From IMG/VR virus record IMGVR_UViG_3300045930_000277, positions 1 to 46,413 of that record: a DNA stretch of 46,413 bases; one strand, written 5' to 3'. The notes under the pieces are model-generated. The model was not told the origin of the DNA. It ran no database searches and was given only the letters and a program-made list of their open reading frames with translations. Shown piece after piece: positions 24,358 to 32,825 of the stretch; positions within the stretch are counted from its first letter, which is position 1, and each line of letters starts with the position of its first letter. The stretch is from a virus. The translations under genes and the position numbers were made by a program.

Positions 24358-24580
24358 AGTCCTCATCCTCCAGGGTGTCCGGGCGTGGGGCATGGCGTCC
24401 AAAGACCAGGTGCACGGGCACACAGGGCAGGACACAGATATAGAGATGTAGCTCCTGCATCACCAGGCCATACGCGGTGGCGTAGCACGCGGCCTTCCAA
24501 CACCAGTACACCCCTAGCCACGCATCGTGTATGTTCCACTCCACCTGTATCCACCAGGGCCGGGGTCCTAGTCTGAGCAT
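24332..24580 (-). CDS. small Trp-rich phage protein
   Basis: 82 aa. Rich in Trp and Tyr (PWWIQVEWNIHDAWLGVYWCW) with a second half of LHLYICVLPCVPVHLVFGR. It overlaps the GIY-YIG endonuclease gene above by 13 nt and the gene below by 26 nt. The hydrophobicity is moderate and interrupted, so a soluble beta domain is more likely than a membrane protein. No function known. Confidence 0.5.
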   Translation of the reverse strand: MLRLGPRPWWIQVEWNIHDAWLGVYWCWKAACYATAYGLVMQELHLYICVLPCVPVHLVFGRHAPRPDTLEDEDYGHVYGHR

Positions 24581-25374
24581 AGCATTGCCTCTTTCCAGAT
24601 TTTCCCGCGCACGATTAGGCTGATCGTCGTCCCATCCACGCCATATTCATGGGCAAGCTGCTTGAGTGTCACGACGCCGGGGCGGTATCGGCTACGGATT
24701 GTCCGTACTGTGCTCCATGAGAGCTTGGCCTGTGGGTTGTCTTCTCCAGCAAGGGCAGGAACAAAAAAGCGTGCACGCTCAATGGATGAAGCGCGTATCC
24801 GGGCCTTAGCTTCCTCAGTGTGTGTAAATCCCTTGCGATTGGCGGATATTTTGGCGCGCGTCTCAGCGCTCGCCGTATGGCCTTTGAGTGTGGCGGCAAT
24901 GCGTTGGCGTCGTTCAAGAGGGACAGGGCCTTTCTTGCGTCCCGTCAACGTAGCGCTGATGCGTGCCCGCAGTTCAGGGGAGGGGGAAGGATGCGGACGG
25001 GCAGCTTGTACAGCCGCAAAGCGCGCGCTTTGTTTTCTTCCAAGCATCGGAGCCGTGACACTAAGCGCGATGTTGAAATGCGGCTTGAGTGTGTCCAGGT
25101 AGAACTGTTCGCGCGCCTTGAGTAGATCGCGGTCGGGGACGGCTTCGATTAGCTCAAAAGCAAAAGCATCCTCACCGTACATGGTCCAGGCGGCTTGGAG
25201 CTTTGGGCTGTGATGCCTCCCTGCTCGCAACCGTCGCAGATGGAGTTGTATGCGCGCAGCGAAGTTGACCGCGCTTCCAATGTACCAGCGGTCTGTAGCG
25301 CGGTGGACAATGCGGTAGATTCCTTGCGCGGTGCTGCGAGAAAAGGGCGATATGCTATCATGGACAATAGTCAT
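24568..25374 (-). CDS. GIY-YIG homing endonuclease with NUMOD3 repeats
   Basis: 268 aa from ATG 25374 with CAGGAG upstream; the frame up to 25470 is not needed. Residues about 18-95 carry GIYRI and WYIG (GIY-YIG pair), Arg in the following helix and a catalytic-type Glu (AREQFYLDTLKPHFN). Repeated NUMOD3-like units (about 115-225: GRKKGPVPLERRQRIAATLK, GFTHTEEAKARIRAS) bind DNA. The last 50 residues hold an HTH (LKQLAHEYGVDGTTISLIVRG). It is free-standing within the leftward head operon, not in an evident intron. A stable hairpin precedes it. Confidence 0.8.
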   Translation of the reverse strand: MTIVHDSISPFSRSTAQGIYRIVHRATDRWYIGSAVNFAARIQLHLRRLRAGRHHSPKLQAAWTMYGEDAFAFELIEAVPDRDLLKAREQFYLDTLKPHFNIALSVTAPMLGRKQSARFAAVQAARPHPSPSPELRARISATLTGRKKGPVPLERRQRIAATLKGHTASAETRAKISANRKGFTHTEEAKARIRASSIERARFFVPALAGEDNPQAKLSWSTVRTIRSRYRPGVVTLKQLAHEYGVDGTTISLIVRGKIWKEAMLCSD

Positions 25375-25409
25375 GGCGCGTGCACTCCTGATGCATGGCG
25401 GTATGGCGA

Positions 25410-25443
25410 GAATCCCGGTGGTGTTGGCGCATCGCCGGGATTC
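25410..25443 (-). promoter_or_regulatory. hairpin upstream of the GIY-YIG gene
   Basis: Nine-base arms GAATCCCGG and CCGGGATTC on plus (25410-25418, 25435-25443) around a 16-nt loop, 36 nt before the start codon on minus. Comparable hairpins precede the HNH genes in this window, a common way of delaying homing-endonuclease translation. Confidence 0.55.
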
Positions 25444-25486
25444 GCTCGTTATGTGTCCTAATTGTAACATATCGCGCTGGTTCTCT

Positions 25487-25864
25487 CTAACCTTTGACGC
25501 TCAGGGGTACGCATAACACCAGCCGGTAACGTCGCTGGCCTGTCGGGCGGGCTTTTTGTAATGCCTGCGCGTGCTCGCACTCCCTATACCGCTGTACGAT
25601 CTTGCGTAAATAGTCCACCTTGGCGCCTAGCGGGAGGTCCTGACATTTGGCACAGGTCCGGTCTACGATGGCCTGCTGTAGATCAGGATGCATATCATGC
25701 ATGAGGTTCTTGCGTAGCCCTGACATCTTCTTATAGATCGACGTGACAAGCGCCCAATGGCGGTCGCTGTCTTCCCCTACCTCTGGATACTGCTCTTGTA
25801 CTCGTTGTTTAGCGTGCTGCCAGTGGCGTTCCTGGTCTTTCGTGTGCACAAGATTGGACGGCAT
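25487..25864 (-). CDS. small head-operon protein of unknown function
   Basis: 125 aa. Opening MPSNLVHTKDQERHWQHAKQ then IYKKMSGLRK resembles the small helical domain common near phage minor head and protease genes. One CxxC pair (TCAKCQ, residues about 69-74) occurs in the centre. It follows the minor head gene by 13 nt. Probably a capsid-interior or head-assembly component, by position only. Confidence 0.5.
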   Translation of the reverse strand: MPSNLVHTKDQERHWQHAKQRVQEQYPEVGEDSDRHWALVTSIYKKMSGLRKNLMHDMHPDLQQAIVDRTCAKCQDLPLGAKVDYLRKIVQRYRECEHAQALQKARPTGQRRYRLVLCVPLSVKG

Positions 25865-25876
25865 GCCTTTTTCCTC

Positions 25877-27055
25877 CTACGGCCTGATGGCAGCCTCTTG
25901 GCGCATCCGCTCAAAAGTGGGCTCCACAACCGGGCTATACTCAAGGAGACTTCCCTCTGTACAGTTTGGGTGGATTGGTCCTATTTGAGCCGTCCACTCA
26001 GCGGCTGGCCTACCATCATTGCTTGGATTGCTCACTACCTCCTGAAGATCATAGAGACGTGGTGTGCCATCGGGCTGTAACCAGATACGTTGGCACGATA
26101 GGCACGCATTGACGCTGGTTATTTTGAACACTTTTACATTAGGAATCTGTGGGGCTTCGCCTCTCGCTATCCGTTCCTGGTTGCTCGGATGCCTGGCAAT
26201 CAGTGCCTCAGCGGCACCTTGATTGAAAGCCTCACTCAGTTCTGTGCGTGCAACGCGGTGCCAGTCTCGGTCGAAGTTTCCGGCTTCGTCAGCCAGCGCA
26301 GACGCCAGGGCCATAGGGCCTGTCCGGGTCTCTAGCGCTTGCGGGATGAGGGTACGGACGGCCTGGCGTTCCTGCTCCAGGATGCGCGCTTCCAGGCGGT
26401 CATTCAGTCCCCGAAAGATCGGACGTAGCCGGGCGCCAGCGTGTTGCTGCGCTATCCTGATGGCGGCGCGCTCGGCGGGCGTCAGTGCCCTGGGTCGGGG
26501 TGCCGGTGGAGTCTCCTGGACGCCGTGCTCCATCCCGGCGCGGGCGGCGTTCCCGTAGCTATCCCGCAGTGCAGGCGGGAAGGCGCGTGGGTCGACACGC
26601 GGGCGCGATTCCGGGCCGGGCTTCCTCCCGGTGAGCCAGTCGAGGGCGATGCTCGCCACACCGTCCAGGGTAAAGCGGAGCGTCGCCCATTGCTGGCCAG
26701 TGAACGGTATGAGCCAGCCAAACACGCGGGCCTTGACTAGCTCGTTAGTGACAGGCGTGTCGATCATGAGGCGGTTGAGCGCCTCCTGCAGGATCGTGGG
26801 CCAGGTCCTGCCCCACGCTTCCAACTGGCGCCAGTGTGCCTCTAGCCCTGGGGTGGCCAGGCTGTGGCTGGCTTCGGCGTCCAGGGTGCCGGTCGGCGGT
26901 CGACCACGGCGGCGGCGCACGGTGCCGGTGGCCTTGTGGAGTGCCTCCGGGGCGGCGTCGAACGGCACACCAGCACGGGTGAGGCAATACTTGGCCAGCA
27001 AGACAAACTTGTCCGGGGGTGTGTCGGTGGCCAGGCTCAGCCGGATGTGTTCCAT
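25877..27055 (-). CDS. minor head protein, SPP1 gp7 / Mu F family
   Basis: 392 aa from ATG 27055, overlapping the previous stop codon (TAATG). The C-terminal half has the phage Mu gpF/SPP1 gp7 signature: RVARTELSEAFNQGAAEAL at about 270-290 followed by C-rich ACLSCQRIW and HPNCTEG. These proteins sit at the portal in a few copies and help ejection or packaging. The N-terminal 190 residues are helical. The zinc-like Cys/His set is intact. Confidence 0.75.
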   Translation of the reverse strand: MEHIRLSLATDTPPDKFVLLAKYCLTRAGVPFDAAPEALHKATGTVRRRRGRPPTGTLDAEASHSLATPGLEAHWRQLEAWGRTWPTILQEALNRLMIDTPVTNELVKARVFGWLIPFTGQQWATLRFTLDGVASIALDWLTGRKPGPESRPRVDPRAFPPALRDSYGNAARAGMEHGVQETPPAPRPRALTPAERAAIRIAQQHAGARLRPIFRGLNDRLEARILEQERQAVRTLIPQALETRTGPMALASALADEAGNFDRDWHRVARTELSEAFNQGAAEALIARHPSNQERIARGEAPQIPNVKVFKITSVNACLSCQRIWLQPDGTPRLYDLQEVVSNPSNDGRPAAEWTAQIGPIHPNCTEGSLLEYSPVVEPTFERMRQEAAIRP

Positions 27056-27432
27056 TACCACACCTCAATGTCCACGGTGGTGTTGGCGCTCTCGGCCAGA
27101 ACGTAGAGCGTATACCCTGGCTTGTCTCCCGGCAGAAGGCGCCGCGTCCACTGATTGCCCTTGGCAATCGCACCGCGTCCGAGTTCGGCGGCTTTGATGC
27201 CTTCCTGGATCGTGGGCAGCGCGGTGACAATGGGCGTGGGATCAGGCGGATTGTCCAAACTGAACCGCACATCATTTGTGCGCGGATAGAGTCCCACACC
27301 AAGCGCTCCCAGCGGCAATGTGAGACCAGCCACACCGCCAGCCGTGTCAAAGACCGCCTGGATGCTCCAGGTGCGCTCCGGTCGCAAATCGCTGGGGCTA
27401 TAGACAATGCCCACCTCGGTATTGCGGGCCAT
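27055..27432 (-). CDS. putative virion-associated protein
   Basis: 125 aa from ATG 27432 behind AGAGGAG. Beta-rich composition (WSIQAVFDTAGG, YTLYVLAESANTTVDIEVW) suggests a small Ig-like or decoration fold. Lies between the DNA methyltransferase and the minor head gene, with its stop overlapping the latter's start. A capsid-decorating or head-associated protein is inferred from context. Confidence 0.45.
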   Translation of the reverse strand: MARNTEVGIVYSPSDLRPERTWSIQAVFDTAGGVAGLTLPLGALGVGLYPRTNDVRFSLDNPPDPTPIVTALPTIQEGIKAAELGRGAIAKGNQWTRRLLPGDKPGYTLYVLAESANTTVDIEVW

Positions 27433-27444
27433 GACGGTTCTCCT

Positions 27445-28632
27445 CTAGGGTGCACGCGGGGTAAAAAAGCCCCTGGGGTGCATCCCCGTGCTGCGGTCGA
27501 TGGCGGTGTACGTGCATTCGTCCACGTCCGGGAAGAGGGCAAGCTGGCGCAGTCGACTACTGGCCATAGAGCACCAACGGGCCTGGAGTTCGATACCGAT
27601 GGCCTGACGGCCACACGCACGCGCGGCGTCCAGGGTGCTGCCACTCCCGGCGCAGCAGTCCAGCACGGTATCCCCAGGGCGGGAAGAGGTGCGGATCATG
27701 TGGCGCAGCAGAGAGAGCGGTTTCTCAGCCGGGTGCTTGCCCGGTAAGACCATGAGCGGGGCAAACGTCCACACGTCGGTATAGGGCACGCTGGCAGACA
27801 CCTGGAACGGGCGATGCACGGGCGCACGCTGGGCCTGGTACTGTGCATCCAGCAAACGGTAGTGCGCCAGGAGGGCGTTGTAGTCACGCGGGAGATACCT
27901 GTAAGCGGCGTCCGGGTCATCCATGAGCGGGCTGTCTGCCGGGTGGTACGGGTGCACGTTGGGGAGAGGGCGGCGTCCCTGACGGTTGAACAGGTCCTGC
28001 AGGGCGGCGTAGTGCTTGCGCGTGGGTAAGCACCATTGCGAGCTGCTGAAGTAGTGGCGGCTGGCCATGCCTCCAGCAATAGGCCGGAAGCCTAGCGCCA
28101 CATTGCAGGCGATTTTGTCAATGTCTGCCCGCTGGCGTTCGCCCTCCAGATAGGCGCGGAGCGGTGCAAAGATGCGCGCGCGCAGGGCCTGGTCTGCCTC
28201 ATCGGCGCCGTACTGCTCACAAAAGAGGATGCGCTCCGTCTGCGGGAAAAACTGCCGCAGTGCTTCCTTGCTGGCCTTCTGACTCCAGCCCTTAGCCTGT
28301 CCCTGGGGGTCGGTCTTCGTCCACACAATATGCGTGAGTACCTGGAACACCTCCGCCAGCGTTACCTCCACGCGCGCGGCCATCTGGGGTGAGGCGAAGC
28401 AATACAGGCTGCCGTTGGGGGTGAGCACGCGCTGCCAGGCTTTGGCCAGGTCTCTGAGCCAACTGAGATAGGCGTCCGCGCTGGCCCATTGCTTGTCCCA
28501 CTCTTCGTCCTTCACACGGTAGTAGGGCGGGTCTGTGATGATGAGATTAACACTTGCGTCTGGAAGCATGGGGAGCACAGCAAGCGCATCTCCACAATAC
28601 AGCGTTGCTGTCCCAATCTGCCAGCATTCCAT
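27445..28632 (-). CDS. orphan DNA methyltransferase (N6-A or N4-C), beta-class order
   Basis: 395 aa. DPPY (IITDPPYYRV, about residue 34) comes first and the SAM-binding AdoMet motif CCAGSGSTLDAA near 349-360 comes last, the beta-class permutation. The catalytic and SAM residues are intact; CCAGSG varies from the usual FxGSG. No restriction partner is nearby, so protection of phage DNA against host restriction or a regulatory mark is likely. It sits inside the head operon. ATG 28632 starts with GGAG 9 nt upstream, at the edge of an AT-rich gap shared with the opposite-strand Vsr-like gene. Confidence 0.85.
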   Translation of the reverse strand: MECWQIGTATLYCGDALAVLPMLPDASVNLIITDPPYYRVKDEEWDKQWASADAYLSWLRDLAKAWQRVLTPNGSLYCFASPQMAARVEVTLAEVFQVLTHIVWTKTDPQGQAKGWSQKASKEALRQFFPQTERILFCEQYGADEADQALRARIFAPLRAYLEGERQRADIDKIACNVALGFRPIAGGMASRHYFSSSQWCLPTRKHYAALQDLFNRQGRRPLPNVHPYHPADSPLMDDPDAAYRYLPRDYNALLAHYRLLDAQYQAQRAPVHRPFQVSASVPYTDVWTFAPLMVLPGKHPAEKPLSLLRHMIRTSSRPGDTVLDCCAGSGSTLDAARACGRQAIGIELQARWCSMASSRLRQLALFPDVDECTYTAIDRSTGMHPRGFFTPRAP

Positions 28633-28755
28633 CGCTTATACTCCGCCTTTTAGGTATAATATAACCTAATGCCGGGTTGGCCTAGCTAGCCTAAATCTGC
28701 GGTGCCTTCTCACTGTGGAGCCCGGCAGTTATCCATAGCCAAGAAGGTGGCACGC
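28633..28755. promoter_or_regulatory. AT-rich divergent promoter gap
   Basis: Between the leftward methyltransferase and the rightward Vsr-like gene. Plus-strand TATAAT at 28655-28660 lies about 95 nt before ATG 28756; no convincing -35. GCCGGG (28671-28676) pairs with CCCGGC (28721-28726), enclosing the palindromic CTAGCTAG. Likely promoter and leader hairpin of the endonuclease. Confidence 0.4.
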
Positions 28756-29478
28756 ATGAAAAAAACGACAGAAGTACGGACGTGTAAATGCTGCGGACAA
28801 GCGTTCCTTTTTAAGTTCAGGCCATGTTATGCGCACACAACGAGAGGCACGTATTGTTCGCTCAAATGCTTTGGCAAGGCACATACCAAACTGCCAGACG
28901 ATATTGACGCCATGCTTGTTCAGCGCTTTCAGAACGGGGACCGTTGGGCGCAAATTGCCCGTGATCTGCATTGTTCTGCACGGCTTATACGTCTTCGTGC
29001 CAAGCAATTGGGGCTCCAAGGCTATCTCGGTCATCGTGGCGTAACCAATGGGATGTATGGACGTACACATACGCCGGAAACCGTGGAAAAACTCCGTCAA
29101 GCCTCTCAACGCCAATTCAGTGCACCAGGCGCGCGTGAAACTCAGGCGTTGTTGACGATTAAGCAAATTCAAGACGGCAGAACAGGCAAAGCCTTGAACA
29201 AACTGGAAACCCGTGTAGCCCGCATGTTTGATGCCGCTGGTCTCTCCTATCAACAGCAATACGCGCTTGGCCGTTTTGTGTTCGATTTCTATCTGCCTGC
29301 CACGCATACCCTTGTGGAAGTGCATGGCACGTTTTGGCATGCTGATCCGCGCAAATACGAGCCGGACGCCTTGAGCCCAATTCAGCAACGGAATGTGGCG
29401 AATGATGCCAAAAAGGCCGCGCATGCGATGGCGTGTGGGTATGCGCTTACCGTGCTCTGGGAAGCGGATATGCCCTAG
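28756..29478 (+). CDS. Vsr-like (PD-D/EXK) free-standing homing endonuclease
   Basis: 240 aa from ATG 28756 with AGAAGGTGG upstream. N-terminal CxxC pairs (CKCCGQ, CSLKC), an HTH-like middle (WAQIARDLHCSARLIRLR), a NUMOD3-like NGMYGRTHTPETVEKL, then a Vsr-type core: FVFDFYLPATHTLVEVHGTFWH (about 192-213) with Asp194 and Glu206, then KK...GYALTVLWEAD. This matches the I-Bth0305I/EDxHD-like group. Base use is clearly lower in GC than its neighbours and it opposes the operon direction, signs of recent arrival. It overlaps the radical SAM stop by 4 bp. Confidence 0.75.
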   Translation: MKKTTEVRTCKCCGQAFLFKFRPCYAHTTRGTYCSLKCFGKAHTKLPDDIDAMLVQRFQNGDRWAQIARDLHCSARLIRLRAKQLGLQGYLGHRGVTNGMYGRTHTPETVEKLRQASQRQFSAPGARETQALLTIKQIQDGRTGKALNKLETRVARMFDAAGLSYQQQYALGRFVFDFYLPATHTLVEVHGTFWHADPRKYEPDALSPIQQRNVANDAKKAAHAMACGYALTVLWEADMP

Positions 29479-30320
29479 TGCCACGCGGTCACCTCTCTGC
29501 CCTGGCGGGCGTGAATGATGGCCGGGCGTGCCCAGCGACGCTGGAAGGTCGACCAGGCCGGGCCGGGGGCATGCTTCTCTTGCTTCGGGTGCTCCGGTTT
29601 CCACAGCATGGCCATAGGGGTGAAGCCTAGCCCACTGATCGCGCTGAGACGTTCCTCAGCCAGTACAAAGGTGTCCTTGGGGTAGCCTATGAGCACGTAA
29701 CAGCGTAGCCGGTGAGAGGCACTGGTAAATCCTGCCTCTAGCAGCCTGTGGGCCGCATGGGCGAGTGTGTCAAAGGCGTCGCCGGGATCGTAGGCAAAGA
29801 AGCACGTCGGGCGCGGGTGCAGACTGGCGAGCAAGTCAACCTGGTAGTCCTGGAGTGCCAGTGCCTCTAGTCCCCCCGTAAACTCCACGCGGCGCGGTTG
29901 CCTGGCCAACATGGCGAACACAGCGCGGACGTGGTCCTCCGGGCAGGCTAGGAGGTTATCGTCCAGGATGTTCCAGCCCTCCTGAATAGGGAGCAACCGG
30001 GGCACAGGGTCCCTACGCCAGACGCTGCAAAACCAGCAACGCCTTGGACAGCCACGGCTGGTGAAGGTATAGCCCGTCTTGATGTACCTCCCTGGGACAA
30101 AGTCATGGCCGGGATCGCCATAGGCCACACCCCCCACGTCGACCGGGGCCACATGGCGCCAGCTCTGCGCTAAGGCTTCGGCATAGGGCTTGTCCCAGGT
30201 AAAGGCCACACTGATATGCACGCGGTCCCCCTGGGCGAACAGGTCCGGCTCTCCCACGTAGGCCAGGGGGTCGTCTGGGGTCGCCTTGGTACGCCGGGGG
30301 AACACGCGGAGCAGTCTCAC
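29475..30320 (-). CDS. radical SAM-like protein in the head operon
   Basis: 281 aa. The most likely start is GTG 30320: GGAGGAGG lies 8 nt upstream, and it overlaps the portal stop (GTGA). TSRGCPRRCWFCSV (about 94-107) is the CxxxCxxC 4Fe-4S radical-SAM motif, followed by LPIQEGWNILDDNLL and VEFTGGLEALALQ, with YVLIGYP near 215. The partial TIM-barrel length fits a compact radical SAM enzyme. The substrate is unknown. It lacks the hallmarks of queE-type enzymes I would expect for 7-deazaguanine synthesis, but a nucleic-acid modification role is possible given the adjacent methyltransferase. Confidence 0.7.
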   Translation of the reverse strand: MRLLRVFPRRTKATPDDPLAYVGEPDLFAQGDRVHISVAFTWDKPYAEALAQSWRHVAPVDVGGVAYGDPGHDFVPGRYIKTGYTFTSRGCPRRCWFCSVWRRDPVPRLLPIQEGWNILDDNLLACPEDHVRAVFAMLARQPRRVEFTGGLEALALQDYQVDLLASLHPRPTCFFAYDPGDAFDTLAHAAHRLLEAGFTSASHRLRCYVLIGYPKDTFVLAEERLSAISGLGFTPMAMLWKPEHPKQEKHAPGPAWSTFQRRWARPAIIHARQGREVTAWH

Positions 30321-32122
30321 AGGCGTACCTCCTCCCACGCCAGGGCCTTGCCCATGGGCTCCCCGTCGTCGTCCTCTTCGTCGTCGTCCTGGGCCTGCTG
30401 GGGCGGTCCCTGGGCCTGCTGGCCAGGGGCTCCCTGCTGCTGTTGCTCTTGCTTCAGCCTGGCCAGTACAGCCGGGGGGACACCCGGATAGCCATCGTCC
30501 TCCCCAGACTCTCCGGGTGGCCCTTGCCCTCCTGGTCCCTCCATCCCAGGGGGCATGCCGCTGGCGCCGATGCCAGCGGCCTGGAAAATGAGCGGGTTCA
30601 GGGGGACTTCACTCCAGGGTTGCTTGTACGGCTTGTCCCCGCGTAGCTGGCGGATTTCGTCGACGCTGCGGAAGTGCTGCACGTCCTGGGTCTCTAGCTG
30701 CATCTCGGCGTTGCGGTCTTCGGCGTCGAGCCCGGACCAGGTAAAGGTGAGGTCCGTGTCAATCAAGCGCACCAGGGCGGCCAGGTTCTCTCCAAAGAAT
30801 GCCCTATTGATCTGGAAGCCCTCTTCTTCGCTCGCCTCTATTTCCTTGTCGCGGGTGTGCTCAAAGAGGGCCGTGCCCTGGTGCGTCATGCCCTGGCAAT
30901 AGATGCGGCTCGGGTCCTTGCGGTAGATGGCACAGACCAGAGAAATGAGGCTGTTCATCCATTGCATAAATTCCATGTCTTTATGGTTCTCTTTGAGCTT
31001 GACCACTTGCATGGTCTGGTCGGTCGGGAGCTGGACCAGCGGGACCCTCCACGCGCCTTTCAATCCTGAAAAATTCTCGCGTAAGGTCTCCTGGAGCGTG
31101 ACAAAGGAGTCATCCTCTATCTCGCCGGAGATACCTAAAATCACCTCAATGGGGTTGCCCACAGTAAAATAGTTTCTATTGTAATGAAAGGCATGCAACC
31201 AACTGATGATACCCTCTAGGGCCTTTTCAACATAGCTTGCCGGGAAGATGTCCCTAATATCGCTGCTCGGGTCAAACTCCCAGACCAATAACTCACCAGG
31301 GGCAAATGTCCCTACCAGCTCTCCCCTGATCACGCAGACATACTCGCTGTCCCTGATCGGCATGCCGGTCTCTTGCTCTAACAGCTTGGCGCCTACTTCG
31401 TAGGCGTCCGGGCGCTGCGGGTTGACGGAGTCATTCAGACCAATAAAGCGCTGGATCACGCGGTAGGTGGGCAGGATCGTGGCGCCGTCAACACAGCGAA
31501 ATTGCACCACGCGGTTGCGCCGGTCGCGTATGAGTTCGATCACCACGCGGTTAATCGTCAGGTGATCACGCAAGGCGCGTGCGATGAAGCCCGGAAAGGT
31601 TGCCTCATGGATGGGGTGGGGCGTCTGGAAGATGCGGCGCACGCGGTCACAGCGGGCCTGAATCTCGGGGGTGTCGGTGTCGCGTGTCTCGTCGTGCGCG
31701 TCCAGGTGCTCTATGCGCCAGCCTAAGTCCTGGGGGGTCTTGGCATAGGCGGTGAGCTGCAACAGCTCATGCAAGCAACAGGAGTGTATCGCCTGGATGA
31801 GCATGCACCGCTTCACGGTCAACCTGAGCAATTCAAACGACACCCCACCGCCATACTGAGACCACAGGCGGCCTTTCTGGTACGCACCAAAGGTGTCCGG
31901 TATCTGGTACAGGTCGAGCCGGGGAATCTGGGACTGGTAGACGGGCTTGACCAGGTCGAGCACGCCTGCAGGCATCTGGCCTTGCTTGGCCTTGGCTAGC
32001 GCGCGCTCGCGCTGGGGCACGGGATACCATACCTGGGGGCTCTGAGCCTGCTTCGCCTCGCTGAGGGCCTTCTCTAGCTGGCGGATACGCTGGCGCTGGC
32101 GCCGGGACTGTGTGCGGGCCAT
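30317..32122 (-). CDS. portal protein
   Basis: 601 aa. A charged helical start (SRRQRQRIRQLEKAL) is followed by a typical portal body: GELLVWEFDPSSDIRDIFPASYVEKALEGI (about 287-316), LVQLPTDQTMQVVKL, IYRKDPSRIYCQG and a helical C-terminal ENLAALVRLIDTDL, ending with a Gly/Pro and acidic tail (DDDEEDDDGEP). It forms the dodecameric portal ring through which terminase packages DNA. It lies second in the head operon, 3 nt after the virion protein. SD AGGGGACC 8 nt before ATG 32122. Confidence 0.85.
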   Translation of the reverse strand: MARTQSRRQRQRIRQLEKALSEAKQAQSPQVWYPVPQRERALAKAKQGQMPAGVLDLVKPVYQSQIPRLDLYQIPDTFGAYQKGRLWSQYGGGVSFELLRLTVKRCMLIQAIHSCCLHELLQLTAYAKTPQDLGWRIEHLDAHDETRDTDTPEIQARCDRVRRIFQTPHPIHEATFPGFIARALRDHLTINRVVIELIRDRRNRVVQFRCVDGATILPTYRVIQRFIGLNDSVNPQRPDAYEVGAKLLEQETGMPIRDSEYVCVIRGELVGTFAPGELLVWEFDPSSDIRDIFPASYVEKALEGIISWLHAFHYNRNYFTVGNPIEVILGISGEIEDDSFVTLQETLRENFSGLKGAWRVPLVQLPTDQTMQVVKLKENHKDMEFMQWMNSLISLVCAIYRKDPSRIYCQGMTHQGTALFEHTRDKEIEASEEEGFQINRAFFGENLAALVRLIDTDLTFTWSGLDAEDRNAEMQLETQDVQHFRSVDEIRQLRGDKPYKQPWSEVPLNPLIFQAAGIGASGMPPGMEGPGGQGPPGESGEDDGYPGVPPAVLARLKQEQQQQGAPGQQAQGPPQQAQDDDEEDDDGEPMGKALAWEEVRL

Positions 32123-32125
32123 AGA

Positions 32126-32503
32126 CTAGGTCCCCTCCGGCAAAATGCTCATCATCACGGTTTCCGTCATGACGGTGGCTAGGTCATCATCCAGGGTTAC
32201 CTGCATGTCCAGGCTGTAGGCATGCTCCGGGGTCCCCTCCTTGACTACGATCTGTGCCAGGGCGCCAGCAATGGGGGTGCTGGCGTCGGCCAGGACTACC
32301 TCGGTGGCGTCGCTGCCGTCCGTACAGTCCAGGGCGGTGACCAGCACGTCAGCCGGGAGGATGCCAGGGGGAAGCGCGGGGGTGCAGTCCAGGGCAAGTA
32401 TCCAGACTTCGGGCTGGCCCTTGTAAAAGGTATGCACACACAACGGGGTACGGCTCGCGCGTGGGGTCATGAGGAAGGTAAAGACCGGGACAGCTTCTGG
32501 CAT
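32126..32503 (-). CDS. first gene of the head operon, likely virion-associated
   Basis: 125 aa from ATG 32503 with GGGAGA upstream. Beta-rich, with acidic C-terminal half; segments ASTPIAGALAQIVVKEG and DMQVTLDDDLATVMTE suggest an Ig-like/beta-sandwich fold. It precedes the portal by 3 nt and is the first gene after the regulatory gap at 32.54 kb. Function unproven. Confidence 0.5.
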   Translation of the reverse strand: MPEAVPVFTFLMTPRASRTPLCVHTFYKGQPEVWILALDCTPALPPGILPADVLVTALDCTDGSDATEVVLADASTPIAGALAQIVVKEGTPEHAYSLDMQVTLDDDLATVMTETVMMSILPEGT

Positions 32504-32541
32504 GGGCGCATTCTCCCTGGCGTCTCACCGTCGCGATAATG

Positions 32542-32575
32542 TATCAAGATAACTTATCAAGAGGATACACGAATG
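32542..32575. promoter_or_regulatory. recurrent operator/promoter-like element, copy 2
   Basis: TATCAAGATAACTT at 32542-32555, with GATAA-C-TTATC dyad and, further on, ACGAATGTT (32570-32577) that also follows copy 1. It lies 39 nt before the start of the head operon on minus, so it is placed for its promoter. A sigma-70 -35 is not clear. Confidence 0.5.
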
Positions 32576-32615
32576 TTGAGAGGGGTACAAATAGAGAGAC
32601 ACGCGGGAAGGGAGA

Positions 32616-32636
32616 GGGCGCTAGGAGCTAGCGCCC
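32616..32636 (-). terminator. hairpin ending the leftward small-gene operon
   Basis: Arms GGGCGCTAG and CTAGCGCCC with a 3-nt loop lie 13 nt after the stop of the last small gene. There is no long T run downstream, so termination may need Rho; it may instead insulate or start the next leader. Confidence 0.5.
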
Positions 32637-32648
32637 ATGCGTGACAGG

Positions 32649-32825
32649 TCAGTATTCCAGGTCATGGTAGCCGGGCGGGGGTTCGGGTGGGGTGGGCGCG
32701 AACACGGCCTGCGTCCAGTCGGTATGGCTGACGCAGTACCAGTAATTCCAGTTGTCGACGTTCACCACAAAGCTGGCCTGTGCTCGACACCTACGGCATT
32801 GGTGATACTCTACGTCCTCAGTCAT
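32649..32825 (-). CDS. small zinc-ribbon-like phage protein
   Basis: 58 aa from ATG 32825 with GGAGGG upstream. CxxC (CRRC, residues 10-13) and a later C/H (YCVSHTDW) fit a one-zinc knuckle. The C terminus is Pro-rich. It overlaps the upstream gene by 8 bp. Last of the small-gene operon. Confidence 0.5.
   Translation of the reverse strand: MTEDVEYHQCRRCRAQASFVVNVDNWNYWYCVSHTDWTQAVFAPTPPEPPPGYHDLEY

Noticed and set aside
23041-24576. 511-aa plus-strand frame opposite the SNF2 gene
   Set aside because: Antisense shadow of a clear helicase; Gly/Arg/His-rich, no SD, no motif.
29475-30320. QueE (7-deazaguanine pathway) for the radical SAM gene
   Set aside because: The cluster reads RGCPRRCWFCSV and the protein is longer than typical QueE; no other queuosine or archaeosine-type genes in the window.
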